64,000 nucleotides of DNA, taken from the NCBI GenBank assembly GCA_015207155.1, contig JADEXK010000002.1, positions 1 to 64,000 of the forward strand, written 5' to 3'. The first letter of the stretch is position 1. Every line of letters starts with the position of its first letter. Shown piece by piece: positions 44,461 to 53,557 of this stretch. Both the position numbers and the translations under genes were made by a program. The notes under the pieces are model-generated. The model was given only the letters and a program-made list of their open reading frames with translations. It was not told the origin of the DNA and made no database searches. Source of the DNA: Nostocales cyanobacterium LEGE 11386. GTDB lineage: Bacteria > Cyanobacteriota > Cyanobacteriia > Cyanobacteriales > Nostocaceae.

Positions 44461-45549
44461 ATGAAAATAGCTCTAGTCCATGATTACTTAACCCAACGCG
44501 GTGGAGCAGAGCGGGTATTTGAATTACTTTGTAAACGCTACCCCCAAGCGGATATTTTCACATCTTTATACAATCCGCAAAAAACTATTGATATGGGTGA
44601 GCGTATAGTCAAAACTACTTTTTTGCAAAAAATTCCTGGTGCAGCAAAGAATTTTAGATTGATGGCTCCCTTATATTTTCCTGCTTTTAGGTCTTTAGAT
44701 TTACAAGACTACGATCTAATTATTAGTAGTAGTACCAGTTTTGCCAAAGCAGTACGCAAACGTCCAGATGCTAAACACATTTGTTTTTGTCATAATGTTA
44801 CCCGGTTTCTGTGGGATACGGAAACGTATTTACGGGAGTATGGAGACTATCGATACTTTGCTCCGTTAATTGAACAAGTGTTTCAATTAATGAGAAATAT
44901 AGACCTGAAATATGCTCAAGAGCCAGACCTTTACATTGCTAACTCCAGTGTTGTCGCCCGCCGTATTCAAAAAATATACAACAAACAATCAATTGTGATT
45001 AACTATCCAATTGATACAAATAATTTTGTTTTTTCAGATATAAAGGATGAATACTATCTAGCCTCGGCCCGGATGATCAGCTATAAGCGGTTGGATATAA
45101 TTATCGAGGCCTTTAATTGGTTAGGTTGGCGGTTATTAATATCAGGGGATGGGCCAGAACAAGAGCGTTTAAAATCTAAAGCATTAGATAATATTGAGTT
45201 TTTAGGGCACGTCAGTGATGCTAAACGCAAAGATTTATTTTCTAAAGCTAAGTCTGTCATAGTTGCTGCCTTAGAAGACTATGGATTAGTTCCAGTCGAG
45301 GCAAATGCTAGTGGAACACCTGTCATCGCCTATGGAGCAGGTGGAGTATTAGATACTCAAATACACCGGAAAACAGGAGTATTTTTTAAGCGACAAACAC
45401 CCGAATCTCTACAAGCTGCATTAATAGAGTCCGGAGGAATCACTTGGAATTATGAAAATATTCGTAGTCATGCAGTGAACAATTTTTCGGAACCTGTATT
45501 CTTTCGCAAGGTTGAGCAACTTATTGACCAAACTTGTGGTGTCTATTAA
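44461..45549 (+). CDS. Family 4 glycosyltransferase (mannosyltransferase-like)
   Basis: A 362-residue GT-B enzyme, cytoplasmic. The N-terminus is MKIALVHDYLTQRGGAERVFE. HICFCHNVTRFLWDTETYLREY resembles the WbaZ/mannosyltransferase subgroup. The C-terminal nucleotide-binding domain has LISGDGPEQERLKS, VAALEDYGLVPVEANASGTPVIAYGAGG. It probably adds an early hexose to the lipid-linked HEP repeat unit. No Shine-Dalgarno is visible; the repeat at 44382-44455 lies just upstream. Confidence 0.9.
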   Translation: MKIALVHDYLTQRGGAERVFELLCKRYPQADIFTSLYNPQKTIDMGERIVKTTFLQKIPGAAKNFRLMAPLYFPAFRSLDLQDYDLIISSSTSFAKAVRKRPDAKHICFCHNVTRFLWDTETYLREYGDYRYFAPLIEQVFQLMRNIDLKYAQEPDLYIANSSVVARRIQKIYNKQSIVINYPIDTNNFVFSDIKDEYYLASARMISYKRLDIIIEAFNWLGWRLLISGDGPEQERLKSKALDNIEFLGHVSDAKRKDLFSKAKSVIVAALEDYGLVPVEANASGTPVIAYGAGGVLDTQIHRKTGVFFKRQTPESLQAALIESGGITWNYENIRSHAVNNFSEPVFFRKVEQLIDQTCGVY

Positions 45550-45694
45550 TCATTTTTGTTGTTTGTTATACCAATTTTAAAAAAGTATGCGACAGATACA
45601 AAAGGTAGAAACCTAGATGCAGTCTGACTTTCTTAATTTGTGATTCTTAATTACGAATTGGTATTAGCTATCTTGCAGAGAAGGATAATAAATT

Positions 45695-47923
45695 ATGAGT
45701 CAAGCTACTCTCGCTCCCGGTATAAATTCAGTTGATAACTCTAATACAGAACCAAGTTACGGACAACTGTTTAAAATATTTATTCGCAGATTTCCTTGGT
45801 TTTTAGGAGTATTTATTAGTGCGATCGCTATTGCCGCTTTTGTAACTTCTAGAACTCAACCTACCTACAGAAGCTCAATGCAACTGCTTGTCGAACCTAA
45901 CTATCAAGGTAAGAGAGAAGGAGGCCCAGACAGTCAGTTTATCGAGCCTGATATTCAGATAGACACGGCAACTCAACTGAACCTAATGCAAAGTTCTGGA
46001 CTCATCCAAAAGGCAGTTGAAAAACTTCAGCCTGAGTATCCGGATATTACTGTCAATGAAATCAAGCAATCTTTAGTCCTCAATCAAATCAGGACTAGAG
46101 AAGATAACGTAGCTACGAAAATTTTTCAAGTAGACTATACTGCCAGAGATCCAGCGAAGACCCAAAAAGTTCTGGCTGCAATTCGGCAAGTTTATGTGGA
46201 ATACAACAAACAACAGCAAGATTCGCGATTACAAAAAGGTTTACAAGTTATCAGGGAACAGTTGAGTAAAGCCAGTGAGGAAGTAAATGCTTCTGAGACA
46301 AACTTACAACGATTTCGCCGCAACCAAAATTTAATTGATCCTGAGTTACAAGCAAAAGCTCTAGAGGACGCTTTAAACAAGATTGAGCAGGAACGCCGTG
46401 ATACCCGTTCTCAATATCAAGAAGCTTTGGCGCGCCAAAAATCTTTGCAAGAACAACTTAACCGTTCTCCCCAAAATGCCCTGGTTGCTTCTCGCCTGAG
46501 TCAGTCTACTCGTTACCAAGGCTTACTTAACGAAATTCAAAAAACAGAACTGGCACTAGCTCAGGAACGCTTGCGCTTCACGGATGAAACTCCCGGTGTG
46601 CAAAAGCTCCAAGAACAACTGCAAAGCCAGAAGGAATTATTACAACAAGAGGTAGGCAGGACTTTAGGCGTACAGTCTAGTGGTGTCATCTCTTCCAAAG
46701 TACCTCTGCTGGAACAAGGACAATTCGGTGAAATTGACCTCAGCCTTGCTGGTCAGTTAGTAGAGACGCAGACAACTATAGTGGCTTTAAGTGCCCGTGA
46801 TCAAACTTTGGCACAGAAAGAAAATGAGCTACGTTTTGAAATCAAACGTTTTCCGCCTCTGTTGGCTTATTACAATCGCATCATGCCACAGCTACAATTT
46901 AGCCGCGAAAGGTTAGAAGAGCTATTGCGAGCCGAACAGAAATTGCGTCAAGAACTTGCCAAGGGGGGATTTAATTGGGAAGTTGTGGAAGAACCACTGT
47001 TAGGTATGAAGTTGGGCCCCAATCTTCAGCAGAACCTGTTGTTAGGTGCAGTAGTGGGGTTGATGTTAGGAGGTATTGCTGCTTTTATTCGGGAAGCATC
47101 TGATGATGCTGTTCACACCACTGCTGAATTAGAAAAGCAGGTACCCTTACCGTTGTTAGGAACTACTCCCAAACTGCCATCTGCTAAAACCAGAGAATCA
47201 ATTATTAAGTTGCCTTTTGGTAAGCCAGAAGTTCTCGCGCCTTGGACAATTCAGGTGTTGCAATCCCCACCACGTTGGGAATCGCTGGATTTAATTTTCA
47301 AAAATATTGAACTTTTAAATTCTGTTCCCAGCTTGAAGTCTTTGATGATTACCTCGGCTTTACCAGATGAGGGTAAGTCAGCTTTGGCATTGGGTTTGGC
47401 TATGAGTGCAGCGCGTTTACACAAACGGGTACTATTGATTGATGCCAACTTGCGAGAACCTAGCCTCCACGAACAGCTGAATCTACCAAATGAGCAAGGG
47501 CTTTCCACTCTCTTGGCCAGTGATATTACTTTACCCAACCAAATTGGTATCCAAACTTTAGGTTCAGCTTATATCGATATTTTGACAGCCGGGCCTAAAC
47601 CTGTTGACCCAGCAAATCTTTTAAGTTCCCCACGGATGATGCAATTGATGTCAGCATTTGAGGAGAACTATGATTTGGTACTCGTTGATGCTCCGCCAGT
47701 TATTGGTTTGGTGGATGCCATACTTACAGCATCATCTTGTCGGAGCGTGGTGTTAGCGGCGAGTATGAGTAAGGTAACTCGCAGCCAGCTAGCTCAAGCT
47801 ACAGCCATGCTGAGTAAATTAAACCTCATTGGTGTGGTGGCTAATGGAGTATCTGATGGCAGTACCTATGTACAGTATCCCAAGTCATCGCAATTTGCGT
47901 TGCAACAAGCGGTGGAAAAATAA
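45695..47923 (+). CDS. Wzc-like polysaccharide co-polymerase / tyrosine autokinase
   Basis: A 742-residue inner-membrane protein. Wzz domain with membrane helix 1 (FPWFLGVFISAIAIAAFV), a long periplasmic coiled coil (~190-420), and helix 2 (LLLGAVVGLMLGGIAAF). The cytoplasmic kinase has Walker A (SALPDEGKSALALGL), Walker A' (VLLIDANLREPSL) and Walker B (DLVLVDAPPVIG). It would control chain length and export of the polysaccharide with the polymerase and hepA products. The C-terminal tail has only two tyrosines (TYVQYPKSS) rather than a tyrosine-rich cluster, so regulation by autophosphorylation may be limited. AGGA precedes the ATG. Confidence 0.92.
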   Translation: MSQATLAPGINSVDNSNTEPSYGQLFKIFIRRFPWFLGVFISAIAIAAFVTSRTQPTYRSSMQLLVEPNYQGKREGGPDSQFIEPDIQIDTATQLNLMQSSGLIQKAVEKLQPEYPDITVNEIKQSLVLNQIRTREDNVATKIFQVDYTARDPAKTQKVLAAIRQVYVEYNKQQQDSRLQKGLQVIREQLSKASEEVNASETNLQRFRRNQNLIDPELQAKALEDALNKIEQERRDTRSQYQEALARQKSLQEQLNRSPQNALVASRLSQSTRYQGLLNEIQKTELALAQERLRFTDETPGVQKLQEQLQSQKELLQQEVGRTLGVQSSGVISSKVPLLEQGQFGEIDLSLAGQLVETQTTIVALSARDQTLAQKENELRFEIKRFPPLLAYYNRIMPQLQFSRERLEELLRAEQKLRQELAKGGFNWEVVEEPLLGMKLGPNLQQNLLLGAVVGLMLGGIAAFIREASDDAVHTTAELEKQVPLPLLGTTPKLPSAKTRESIIKLPFGKPEVLAPWTIQVLQSPPRWESLDLIFKNIELLNSVPSLKSLMITSALPDEGKSALALGLAMSAARLHKRVLLIDANLREPSLHEQLNLPNEQGLSTLLASDITLPNQIGIQTLGSAYIDILTAGPKPVDPANLLSSPRMMQLMSAFEENYDLVLVDAPPVIGLVDAILTASSCRSVVLAASMSKVTRSQLAQATAMLSKLNLIGVVANGVSDGSTYVQYPKSSQFALQQAVEK

Positions 47924-48629
47924 CTAGTGAGTCACTTAGAACATTAGGAATGGCACGAAAATAAGACCAAAGTCTTAACTGTCATATAATGTGCGATCGC
48001 ACTTGTTGGTATGCGATCGCACATATTTTTTAGCAGCTTTATTAGCAGCGATCGCTATTTTTTTAATTATCCAATTTTTATTGAATTACTAATACTTAAA
48101 AATCAGTATATTTATGGCATCTTTATAATAAACTAGAAAAGCAACTAGCTCTTTAAAGAATAAATAAAGAATCCATTTCCACATACAGTCATTTCTACAG
48201 AGTCTTATATCCTAGAGATTAAAGTCCCTACTAAACGGCTTAAAGACAAAAGTGAACTGATTTTGTGAGATTGATCGCAAAAAAGATAGTTGCAACTAAA
48301 CGTAGGTGTAGAGTTGGAGTGTCAGAATAATTTTCCTCTGCACTTACCCACAATCCCTAATCCTCAGAGAGAAACCCCCGTTTTCAACCAGCTTTCCCCA
48401 ATATGTTTATTGCTACTTATCTGCTTAGTATCTTTCTTGTTTGTACATCTTTCCATCGGCAGAACTTTCCCAGATGTGGACTTGCCTGGAGTGCAATTTA
48501 AAAGAATATCTGTTTGCACGCAATCATTTACAGATTTTTGGAACAAAACAAAAATTGGTTCGGAGTCTTTGGCATTGATAGCCTTCAATATCAACTCAGC
48601 AATTCACTATTGTATATATCCAAAGACCT
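47924..48629. other. Long intergenic region upstream of hepC
   Basis: About 700 bases. It holds the terminator of the wzc-like gene, a further HIP1 site and AT-rich sequence. Frames at 48290-48694 and on the opposite strand overlap each other and hepC and have no coding character. In Anabaena, hep genes have long developmentally controlled leaders; promoter elements cannot be placed by eye here. Confidence 0.5.
47989..48031 (+). terminator. Intrinsic terminator of the wzc-like gene, built from two HIP1 sites
   Basis: A perfect 13-base-pair stem (atgtgcgatcgca with tgcgatcgcacat), a 10-base loop and a T6 tract at 48026-48031. Each arm carries one HIP1 octamer. It separates the wzc-like gene from hepC. 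Confidence 0.75.
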
Positions 48630-49361
48630 ATGACAAGCTCGTTAATTCCTACTCTACAAAATTCCTATCCTACGACTCAGCAACACCAAAATAATCACTT
48701 CCCACACTACACACTCCAATGGCGGCGGGGTCAGCTATTAGTAAAATCTTCGGGACAAGCAAAACAGCCATATCTGCCTTCTTTGAATAACGAGCAATTG
48801 TTAGTCAATTGTTTAAAACATTCTCTAGTTAATGTGGTAAGTATAGATCCAAACATTGGTGAAGATGCGCTAAAACTTTGGATAGAGGCCTGTGAAAAAG
48901 CTCGTAAGCCTGTATTTCTCCGCATACCTTCTAGCAATAAACAGCCTAGACATGGTAACAGATGGCAACGACTAATTGACTGGATTGCAGCATTAATTTT
49001 ACTAGTATTAATGAGTCCAGTAATGCTGGCATTATGTGTACTAATACAGATTGACACACCAGGGTCAGTTTTTACCCGTGAGTGGCATGTTGGAGAACGA
49101 GGCAAACTTTTTCGAGCAATTATGTTTTGCACAACTAAAAAGCAAAATATCACACCTCTAGGACATTTAATGCGTAAATATGATTTAGATAATCTGCCAC
49201 AATTGGTAAATGTGCTATGTGGGGAAATGAGTCTGATGGGATCTCGTAGTTGGGCTTTGAAAAATGTTTTACAACTTACTTTAGAAGAACAACAGATTAA
49301 TCAACTACCAGTAATTACAGATTCATGGGAAGAATCCAATCTGTTGCGCTTAGATAGCTAA
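48630..49361 (+). CDS. hepC: HepC, sugar transferase for heterocyst envelope polysaccharide
   Basis: A 243-residue protein related to undecaprenyl-phosphate sugar transferases. Residues ~1-105 are a variable N-terminal region. A membrane helix follows (LIDWIAALILLVLMSPVMLAL), then a shortened catalytic domain with TPGSVFTREWHVGERGKLF, LGHLMRKYDLDNLPQLVNVL and GEMSLMGSRSW. It sits directly before an ABC exporter, as hepC precedes hepA in Anabaena sp. PCC 7120. It would load the first sugar onto the lipid carrier. The catalytic segment is degenerate compared with WcaJ/RfbP, as expected for HepC. Confidence 0.85.
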   Translation: MTSSLIPTLQNSYPTTQQHQNNHFPHYTLQWRRGQLLVKSSGQAKQPYLPSLNNEQLLVNCLKHSLVNVVSIDPNIGEDALKLWIEACEKARKPVFLRIPSSNKQPRHGNRWQRLIDWIAALILLVLMSPVMLALCVLIQIDTPGSVFTREWHVGERGKLFRAIMFCTTKKQNITPLGHLMRKYDLDNLPQLVNVLCGEMSLMGSRSWALKNVLQLTLEEQQINQLPVITDSWEESNLLRLDS

Positions 49362-49383
49362 AAACTGCGATTTAATTATGAAA

Positions 49384-49458
49384 AGTGCTGAGTTAAAAAA
49401 CCAGCCACGCTACTTGTCCATGGAGGAACTCCCAAGGCTGCACTGGCTTCTCAGCACT
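49384..49458. repeat. Repeat with inverted agtgctgag ends between hepC and hepA
   Basis: agtgctgag at the left and ctcagcact at the right bracket a 75-base block with internal pairing (ccagcca.. / ..tggct). It lies in the 154-base hepC-hepA gap, 58 bases before the hepA start. Related to the gtgctgag arrays at 16445 and 36369. Confidence 0.55.
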
Positions 49459-49515
49459 CAGTAAGGGTTATCTAGCATCTACGCCAGCTTACGAAATTAT
49501 TGTTAGAAAATACCC

Positions 49516-51366
49516 ATGCATTTGAAAAGTTCTCAAGTAATCCATAACCGCTTCAAAACTACCAAGTTCTGGCAAAGAAATTATTTAATATTGCGAGAAT
49601 TTAAATACTTCCGCAAAGTTGCCATTTTTGCTTTAGGCTTTTCATTTTTGGCTGCGACCTCTGAAGGTTTTAGTATTGGCTTTCTCCTCTCATTTTTGCA
49701 AAACTTAACTACTCCTGATGCTGAACCAATTCAAACTGGAGTTGCTTGGTTTGATACTTGGGTTTTGGCTGCTCATACATCGGTAATTAATAGACTATAT
49801 CGGATATCTTTGTTAATTTTATTGAGTACGTGGATACGTGCTGGCTTTAATTATCTATCACAGATATACACAGAAATGGCGCAATTATTGCTAGCCGATC
49901 GCTTGCGTAAGCAAATTTTTGAACAGTTACAAGGATTACCACTCAGCTACTTTGCTAAAACTCGCTCTGGAGAACTAATTAATACTATCACCACTGAAAT
50001 TGAAAGGATAAGACAGTGGTTTAGCGGAGCAGCATTTTTGATGACTAGAGGCATGACTGCCTTTGTCTACTTTATTTCCATGTTTTTATTGTCGTGGCAG
50101 CTTTCCATAATTTCTTTTCTATTATTCACTCTGGTGGGTGTAGGATTATCAACATTAAATGCTCGTGCCAGAGAAGCGAGTTTTAGCACTTCTATTGCTA
50201 ATGGTAACTTTACCTCTATAGCTATGGAATTTATTAACGGCATTCGCACAGTTCAAGCATTTGCTACTCATGACTTTGAACGGCAACGTTTCTATAATGC
50301 TAGCGATAAAGTAGTCAGTACTTCAACTAAAGTTATATTGACCTGGGCACTTGTGAGACCACTAGCTGAAGCTATAGCTAGTACAATTCTCATTGGCATG
50401 ATTATTTTTGCTTTTACGGTTTTTGTAGTCAATGGAACTCTACAAGTTGCTTCTTTACTGACATTTTTCTTTGTACTGTTTCGGGTTGTACCCATCGTTC
50501 AGGATATTAATGGTACTAGAGCGCATCTGAGCACACTCCAAGGAGCAGCAGATAATATTAAAGAACTCATCAGAACCGACAATAAATATTATTTGCAAAA
50601 TGGCAAAATTAAGTTTAATAAACTACAGCATTCGATTGATATTGTGTCTGTAGATTTTGGCTACGATGCTCATACTACAGTGCTAAATAATATTACTCTC
50701 AGCATCGAAAAAGGTAAAACAACAGCCTTGGTTGGGGGGACTGGTGCTGGTAAAAGTACATTGATTGATTTAATTCCGAGATTTTACGATCCCACAGAAG
50801 GTAATGTACTGATTGATGGAGTAAATTTGCGAAACTTTGATATCAAATCACTCCGACAAAAAATTGCCGTTGTTAGTCAGGATACGTTTATTTTCAATAC
50901 TTCTGTGTGGAAAAATATTGCTTATGGTACACCAGAGGCAAACGAAGCGGAAATTCGTAAAGTTGCTCAACTAGCAAATGCACTGGAATTTATTGAAGAA
51001 ATGCCAGAAGGCTTTGATACGCAATTAGGCGATCGCGGTGTGCGGTTATCGGGAGGACAACGCCAACGAATTGCGATCGCTCGTGCTTTACTGCGTGACC
51101 CAGAAATTCTGATTTTGGATGAAGCCACCAGCGCGCTAGATTCTATGACTGAGCGCTTGATTCAAGATTCTATCGAAAAGCTATCTGTAGGTCGAACAGT
51201 AATTGCGATCGCTCACCGTCTTTCTACTATCGCTCAAGCTCATAAGGTCGTGGTATTAGAACAAGGACGCATCATTGAGCAAGGTAATTATCAAGAATTA
51301 CTTGAACTAAAAGGCAAGCTTTGGGAATATCACAAGACTCAATACGAAATGGGTCAAGCAGGATAA
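49516..51366 (+). CDS. hepA: HepA, heterocyst envelope polysaccharide ABC exporter
   Basis: A 616-residue fused permease-ATPase. Six membrane helices lie in the first ~345 residues, with the GLPLSYFAKTRSGELIN coupling region. The ATPase domain has Walker A (LVGGTGAGKSTLIDL), Q-loop (AVVSQDTF), signature (VRLSGGQRQRIAIARAL) and Walker B (EILILDEATSALD). It follows hepC, as in Anabaena, where hepA is needed for the polysaccharide layer that protects nitrogenase from oxygen. In this role it would export lipid-linked repeat units or chains. Expression in Anabaena is restricted to developing heterocysts. Confidence 0.9.
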   Translation: MHLKSSQVIHNRFKTTKFWQRNYLILREFKYFRKVAIFALGFSFLAATSEGFSIGFLLSFLQNLTTPDAEPIQTGVAWFDTWVLAAHTSVINRLYRISLLILLSTWIRAGFNYLSQIYTEMAQLLLADRLRKQIFEQLQGLPLSYFAKTRSGELINTITTEIERIRQWFSGAAFLMTRGMTAFVYFISMFLLSWQLSIISFLLFTLVGVGLSTLNARAREASFSTSIANGNFTSIAMEFINGIRTVQAFATHDFERQRFYNASDKVVSTSTKVILTWALVRPLAEAIASTILIGMIIFAFTVFVVNGTLQVASLLTFFFVLFRVVPIVQDINGTRAHLSTLQGAADNIKELIRTDNKYYLQNGKIKFNKLQHSIDIVSVDFGYDAHTTVLNNITLSIEKGKTTALVGGTGAGKSTLIDLIPRFYDPTEGNVLIDGVNLRNFDIKSLRQKIAVVSQDTFIFNTSVWKNIAYGTPEANEAEIRKVAQLANALEFIEEMPEGFDTQLGDRGVRLSGGQRQRIAIARALLRDPEILILDEATSALDSMTERLIQDSIEKLSVGRTVIAIAHRLSTIAQAHKVVVLEQGRIIEQGNYQELLELKGKLWEYHKTQYEMGQAG

Positions 51367-51451
51367 ATTTTGTTGATTCATTCCGGATTTAATTCTGCAA
51401 GTTTGCAAATTAAATTGAGACCAGTAATTTGGTTTTTTCGAGGAAATAACA

Positions 51452-52291
51452 ATGGTAAATATTGGCTATCATACTGCTCAGATTCAAGGTAAACTCCATC
51501 GCTCTCGATATAAATCAAATCTGGCTAAAACAGTTAATCTTCTCATCAATACAACTCAAAAAGTTCCCATTAATGTCTATGCTTTCTCTTGTGAGCGCGA
51601 CTTACCTGAACAAGTAGCTAGTATTCGCTCGTTTCTTCGTAATATTGGGATTCCCAATACATTCACTGTCATTTCTGATGGTAGCTACACTGATTTCAGT
51701 TGTGAGTTACTTTACCGCATTCATCCCTGCGTTGAAGTTATACCCTTCCACAAGTTTCTCAGAACAGATTTACCACAATGTGTATCTGATTATGCCCAAG
51801 TGCATCCACTGGGTAAAAAGTTATCGGCATTGATGTCAATTCCTGTTAATGGTGCAACTATTTACACTGATTCAGACATTTTATTCTTCCCAGGGGGAAT
51901 TGACTTAGTTAGTTTAGCTAATTTAGATAGTAAATATTGTCATTATCTACCTGACTGCTCAAATTCACTAGATGAACGTATACTTTATGAAGTAGCAGAA
52001 AAAGCAAATCCTGTGAATGCAGGCTTCATTTTGTTTAAGCATGAGTTGGATTGGAGTTTTGCAATTAAACGTTTGGCCAATCTTGTGGGAATACCTAGCT
52101 ATTTTACTGAGCAAACAATTGTACATTTAACAATTCATTATAATCATGGTGTACCATTATGCTCACAAAAATATGTTTTGAATGTTACCGACCAATTTAT
52201 TTATCCAGATAAATTTGCTAGAAAAGAAATCGCTCTACGGCATTATGTCAGTGATATTAGGCATAAATTTTGGGTGAATGTCAAACACTGA
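51452..52291 (+). CDS. Putative nucleotide-sugar transferase of the HEP cluster (GT-A-like)
   Basis: A 279-residue protein of unknown function. Residues ~30-65 read like a GT-A N-terminus (VPINVYAFSCERDLPEQVASI), and GATIYTDSDILFF around residue 137 supplies a DxD metal motif. VNAGFILFKHELDW recalls GT8-type enzymes. No membrane helix. The ATG has GAGGAA about 9 bases upstream. It lies between hepA and a GT4 gene, so a glycosyltransferase role in HEP assembly is likely, but the family is not named by me. Confidence 0.65.
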   Translation: MVNIGYHTAQIQGKLHRSRYKSNLAKTVNLLINTTQKVPINVYAFSCERDLPEQVASIRSFLRNIGIPNTFTVISDGSYTDFSCELLYRIHPCVEVIPFHKFLRTDLPQCVSDYAQVHPLGKKLSALMSIPVNGATIYTDSDILFFPGGIDLVSLANLDSKYCHYLPDCSNSLDERILYEVAEKANPVNAGFILFKHELDWSFAIKRLANLVGIPSYFTEQTIVHLTIHYNHGVPLCSQKYVLNVTDQFIYPDKFARKEIALRHYVSDIRHKFWVNVKH

Positions 52292-52382
52292 AGTAAAACA
52301 TAAGGAGCCACAAATAAAGCGCTATCTCATCATTTTACTCCTAAAAAAGTTAGGATTTTAGCGGCAAATCAGCAAATTATCT

Positions 52383-53507
52383 ATGACTTATAAATTAGTT
52401 GATAAAAAAATGATTTATCACTGCTCCCATGCTGATATCAAGGGAGGTGGTGGTATTGAAACTTATTTAGCATCTTTGGTAAATTCTCAAATTCCTGGGG
52501 TGAGCGATCGCACTATTTCTTGTCTCAAAAATATCGATCAACACCAGTTCCAATTGCTGCACATTCACGACCCAGATATACTCATGGATCTGCGAGAAGA
52601 ATGTCCAGCTATACTTACCCTGCATAATAATTCTAACTACTGTCCTAGTGGCACGAAATATTTAGCAAATCGCGAAAAAGTGTGCGATCGCTTGATGAAT
52701 CCATGGGGATGTGCTTGGGGACATTTAGTAGATGGATGTGGTAGCCGCCGACCCCAAAACATGATTCAGAATTGGTTAAATGCTTACCATCCTCTAGAAA
52801 TACTGAAAAAACTGAAAATTCCGGTAATTGCTAATAGTGATTATGTGCGGCAGCAAATCATGAGTCATGGTTTATCACCTGAAAGAGTGGTGACCCTGCG
52901 CTGTGGTGTGCAACCTCCCAAAGATACTCCTGAACCGCTAAACTCAACTATCCATCAAAATCAGCGCCTTTTGTTTGCTGGTCGCATTGTGCCTGAAAAA
53001 GGATTGGAATGGCTGATTAAAGCTTTGGCACAAACCGACCAACGCATTCATCTTGACATTGCTGGAGATGGTTGGAGTAAGCCAAGTATGGAAAAATTAG
53101 CACATCAGATGGGGTTGAGCGATCGCATTACTTGGCATGGCTGGTGTAACGGCGACAAATTAGAAGAACTGTATCAACAGTGCTTTGCTGTAGTCTTTCC
53201 AAGTCTTTGGCCTGAACCTGCCGGTCTTGTCACTCTCGAAGCTTATAGTCACTATCGACCGATAGTTGCTAGTGCAGTTGGAGGGATTCCTGAACACATT
53301 CGCGATGGCGAAACGGGTATCTTGGTTCCACCCAACAACATCAAACAGTTAGCTGCTGCCATCAACGAACTAGGAACAAACTTTCCCAAAAGCCGATTGA
53401 TGGGTGAACATGGTCAGGTTTGGTTTCAGCAAGATTTTACTATTGATGTTCACATTCAACGTTTAGAAAAAATTTACGAAAAAACTATTGCTGAGTTTCA
53501 TGCTTGA
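52383..53507 (+). CDS. Family 4 glycosyltransferase
   Basis: A 374-residue GT-B enzyme. N-terminal acceptor domain with ADIKGGGGIETYLASLV. A Cys-rich loop (NSNYCPSGTKYLANREKVC) is often seen in exopolysaccharide GT4s. The C-terminal domain has LLFAGRIVPEKGLEWLI, LDIAGDGWSKPSME, and VFPSLWPEPAGLVTLEAYSH with the EX7E motif. Cytoplasmic. One of the set that builds the envelope polysaccharide repeat unit. Donor and linkage unknown. Confidence 0.9.
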   Translation: MTYKLVDKKMIYHCSHADIKGGGGIETYLASLVNSQIPGVSDRTISCLKNIDQHQFQLLHIHDPDILMDLREECPAILTLHNNSNYCPSGTKYLANREKVCDRLMNPWGCAWGHLVDGCGSRRPQNMIQNWLNAYHPLEILKKLKIPVIANSDYVRQQIMSHGLSPERVVTLRCGVQPPKDTPEPLNSTIHQNQRLLFAGRIVPEKGLEWLIKALAQTDQRIHLDIAGDGWSKPSMEKLAHQMGLSDRITWHGWCNGDKLEELYQQCFAVVFPSLWPEPAGLVTLEAYSHYRPIVASAVGGIPEHIRDGETGILVPPNNIKQLAAAINELGTNFPKSRLMGEHGQVWFQQDFTIDVHIQRLEKIYEKTIAEFHA

Positions 53508-53557
53508 AATTTCCGCAAATTGTCATTTTTTCACTGATTTAAACCTAAAAATAAACC

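Noticed and set aside
48290..48694. 134-codon open frame upstream of hepC
   Set aside because: It overlaps the start of hepC, begins with unlikely residues, competes with an opposite-strand frame, and shows no domain. Treated as leader DNA.
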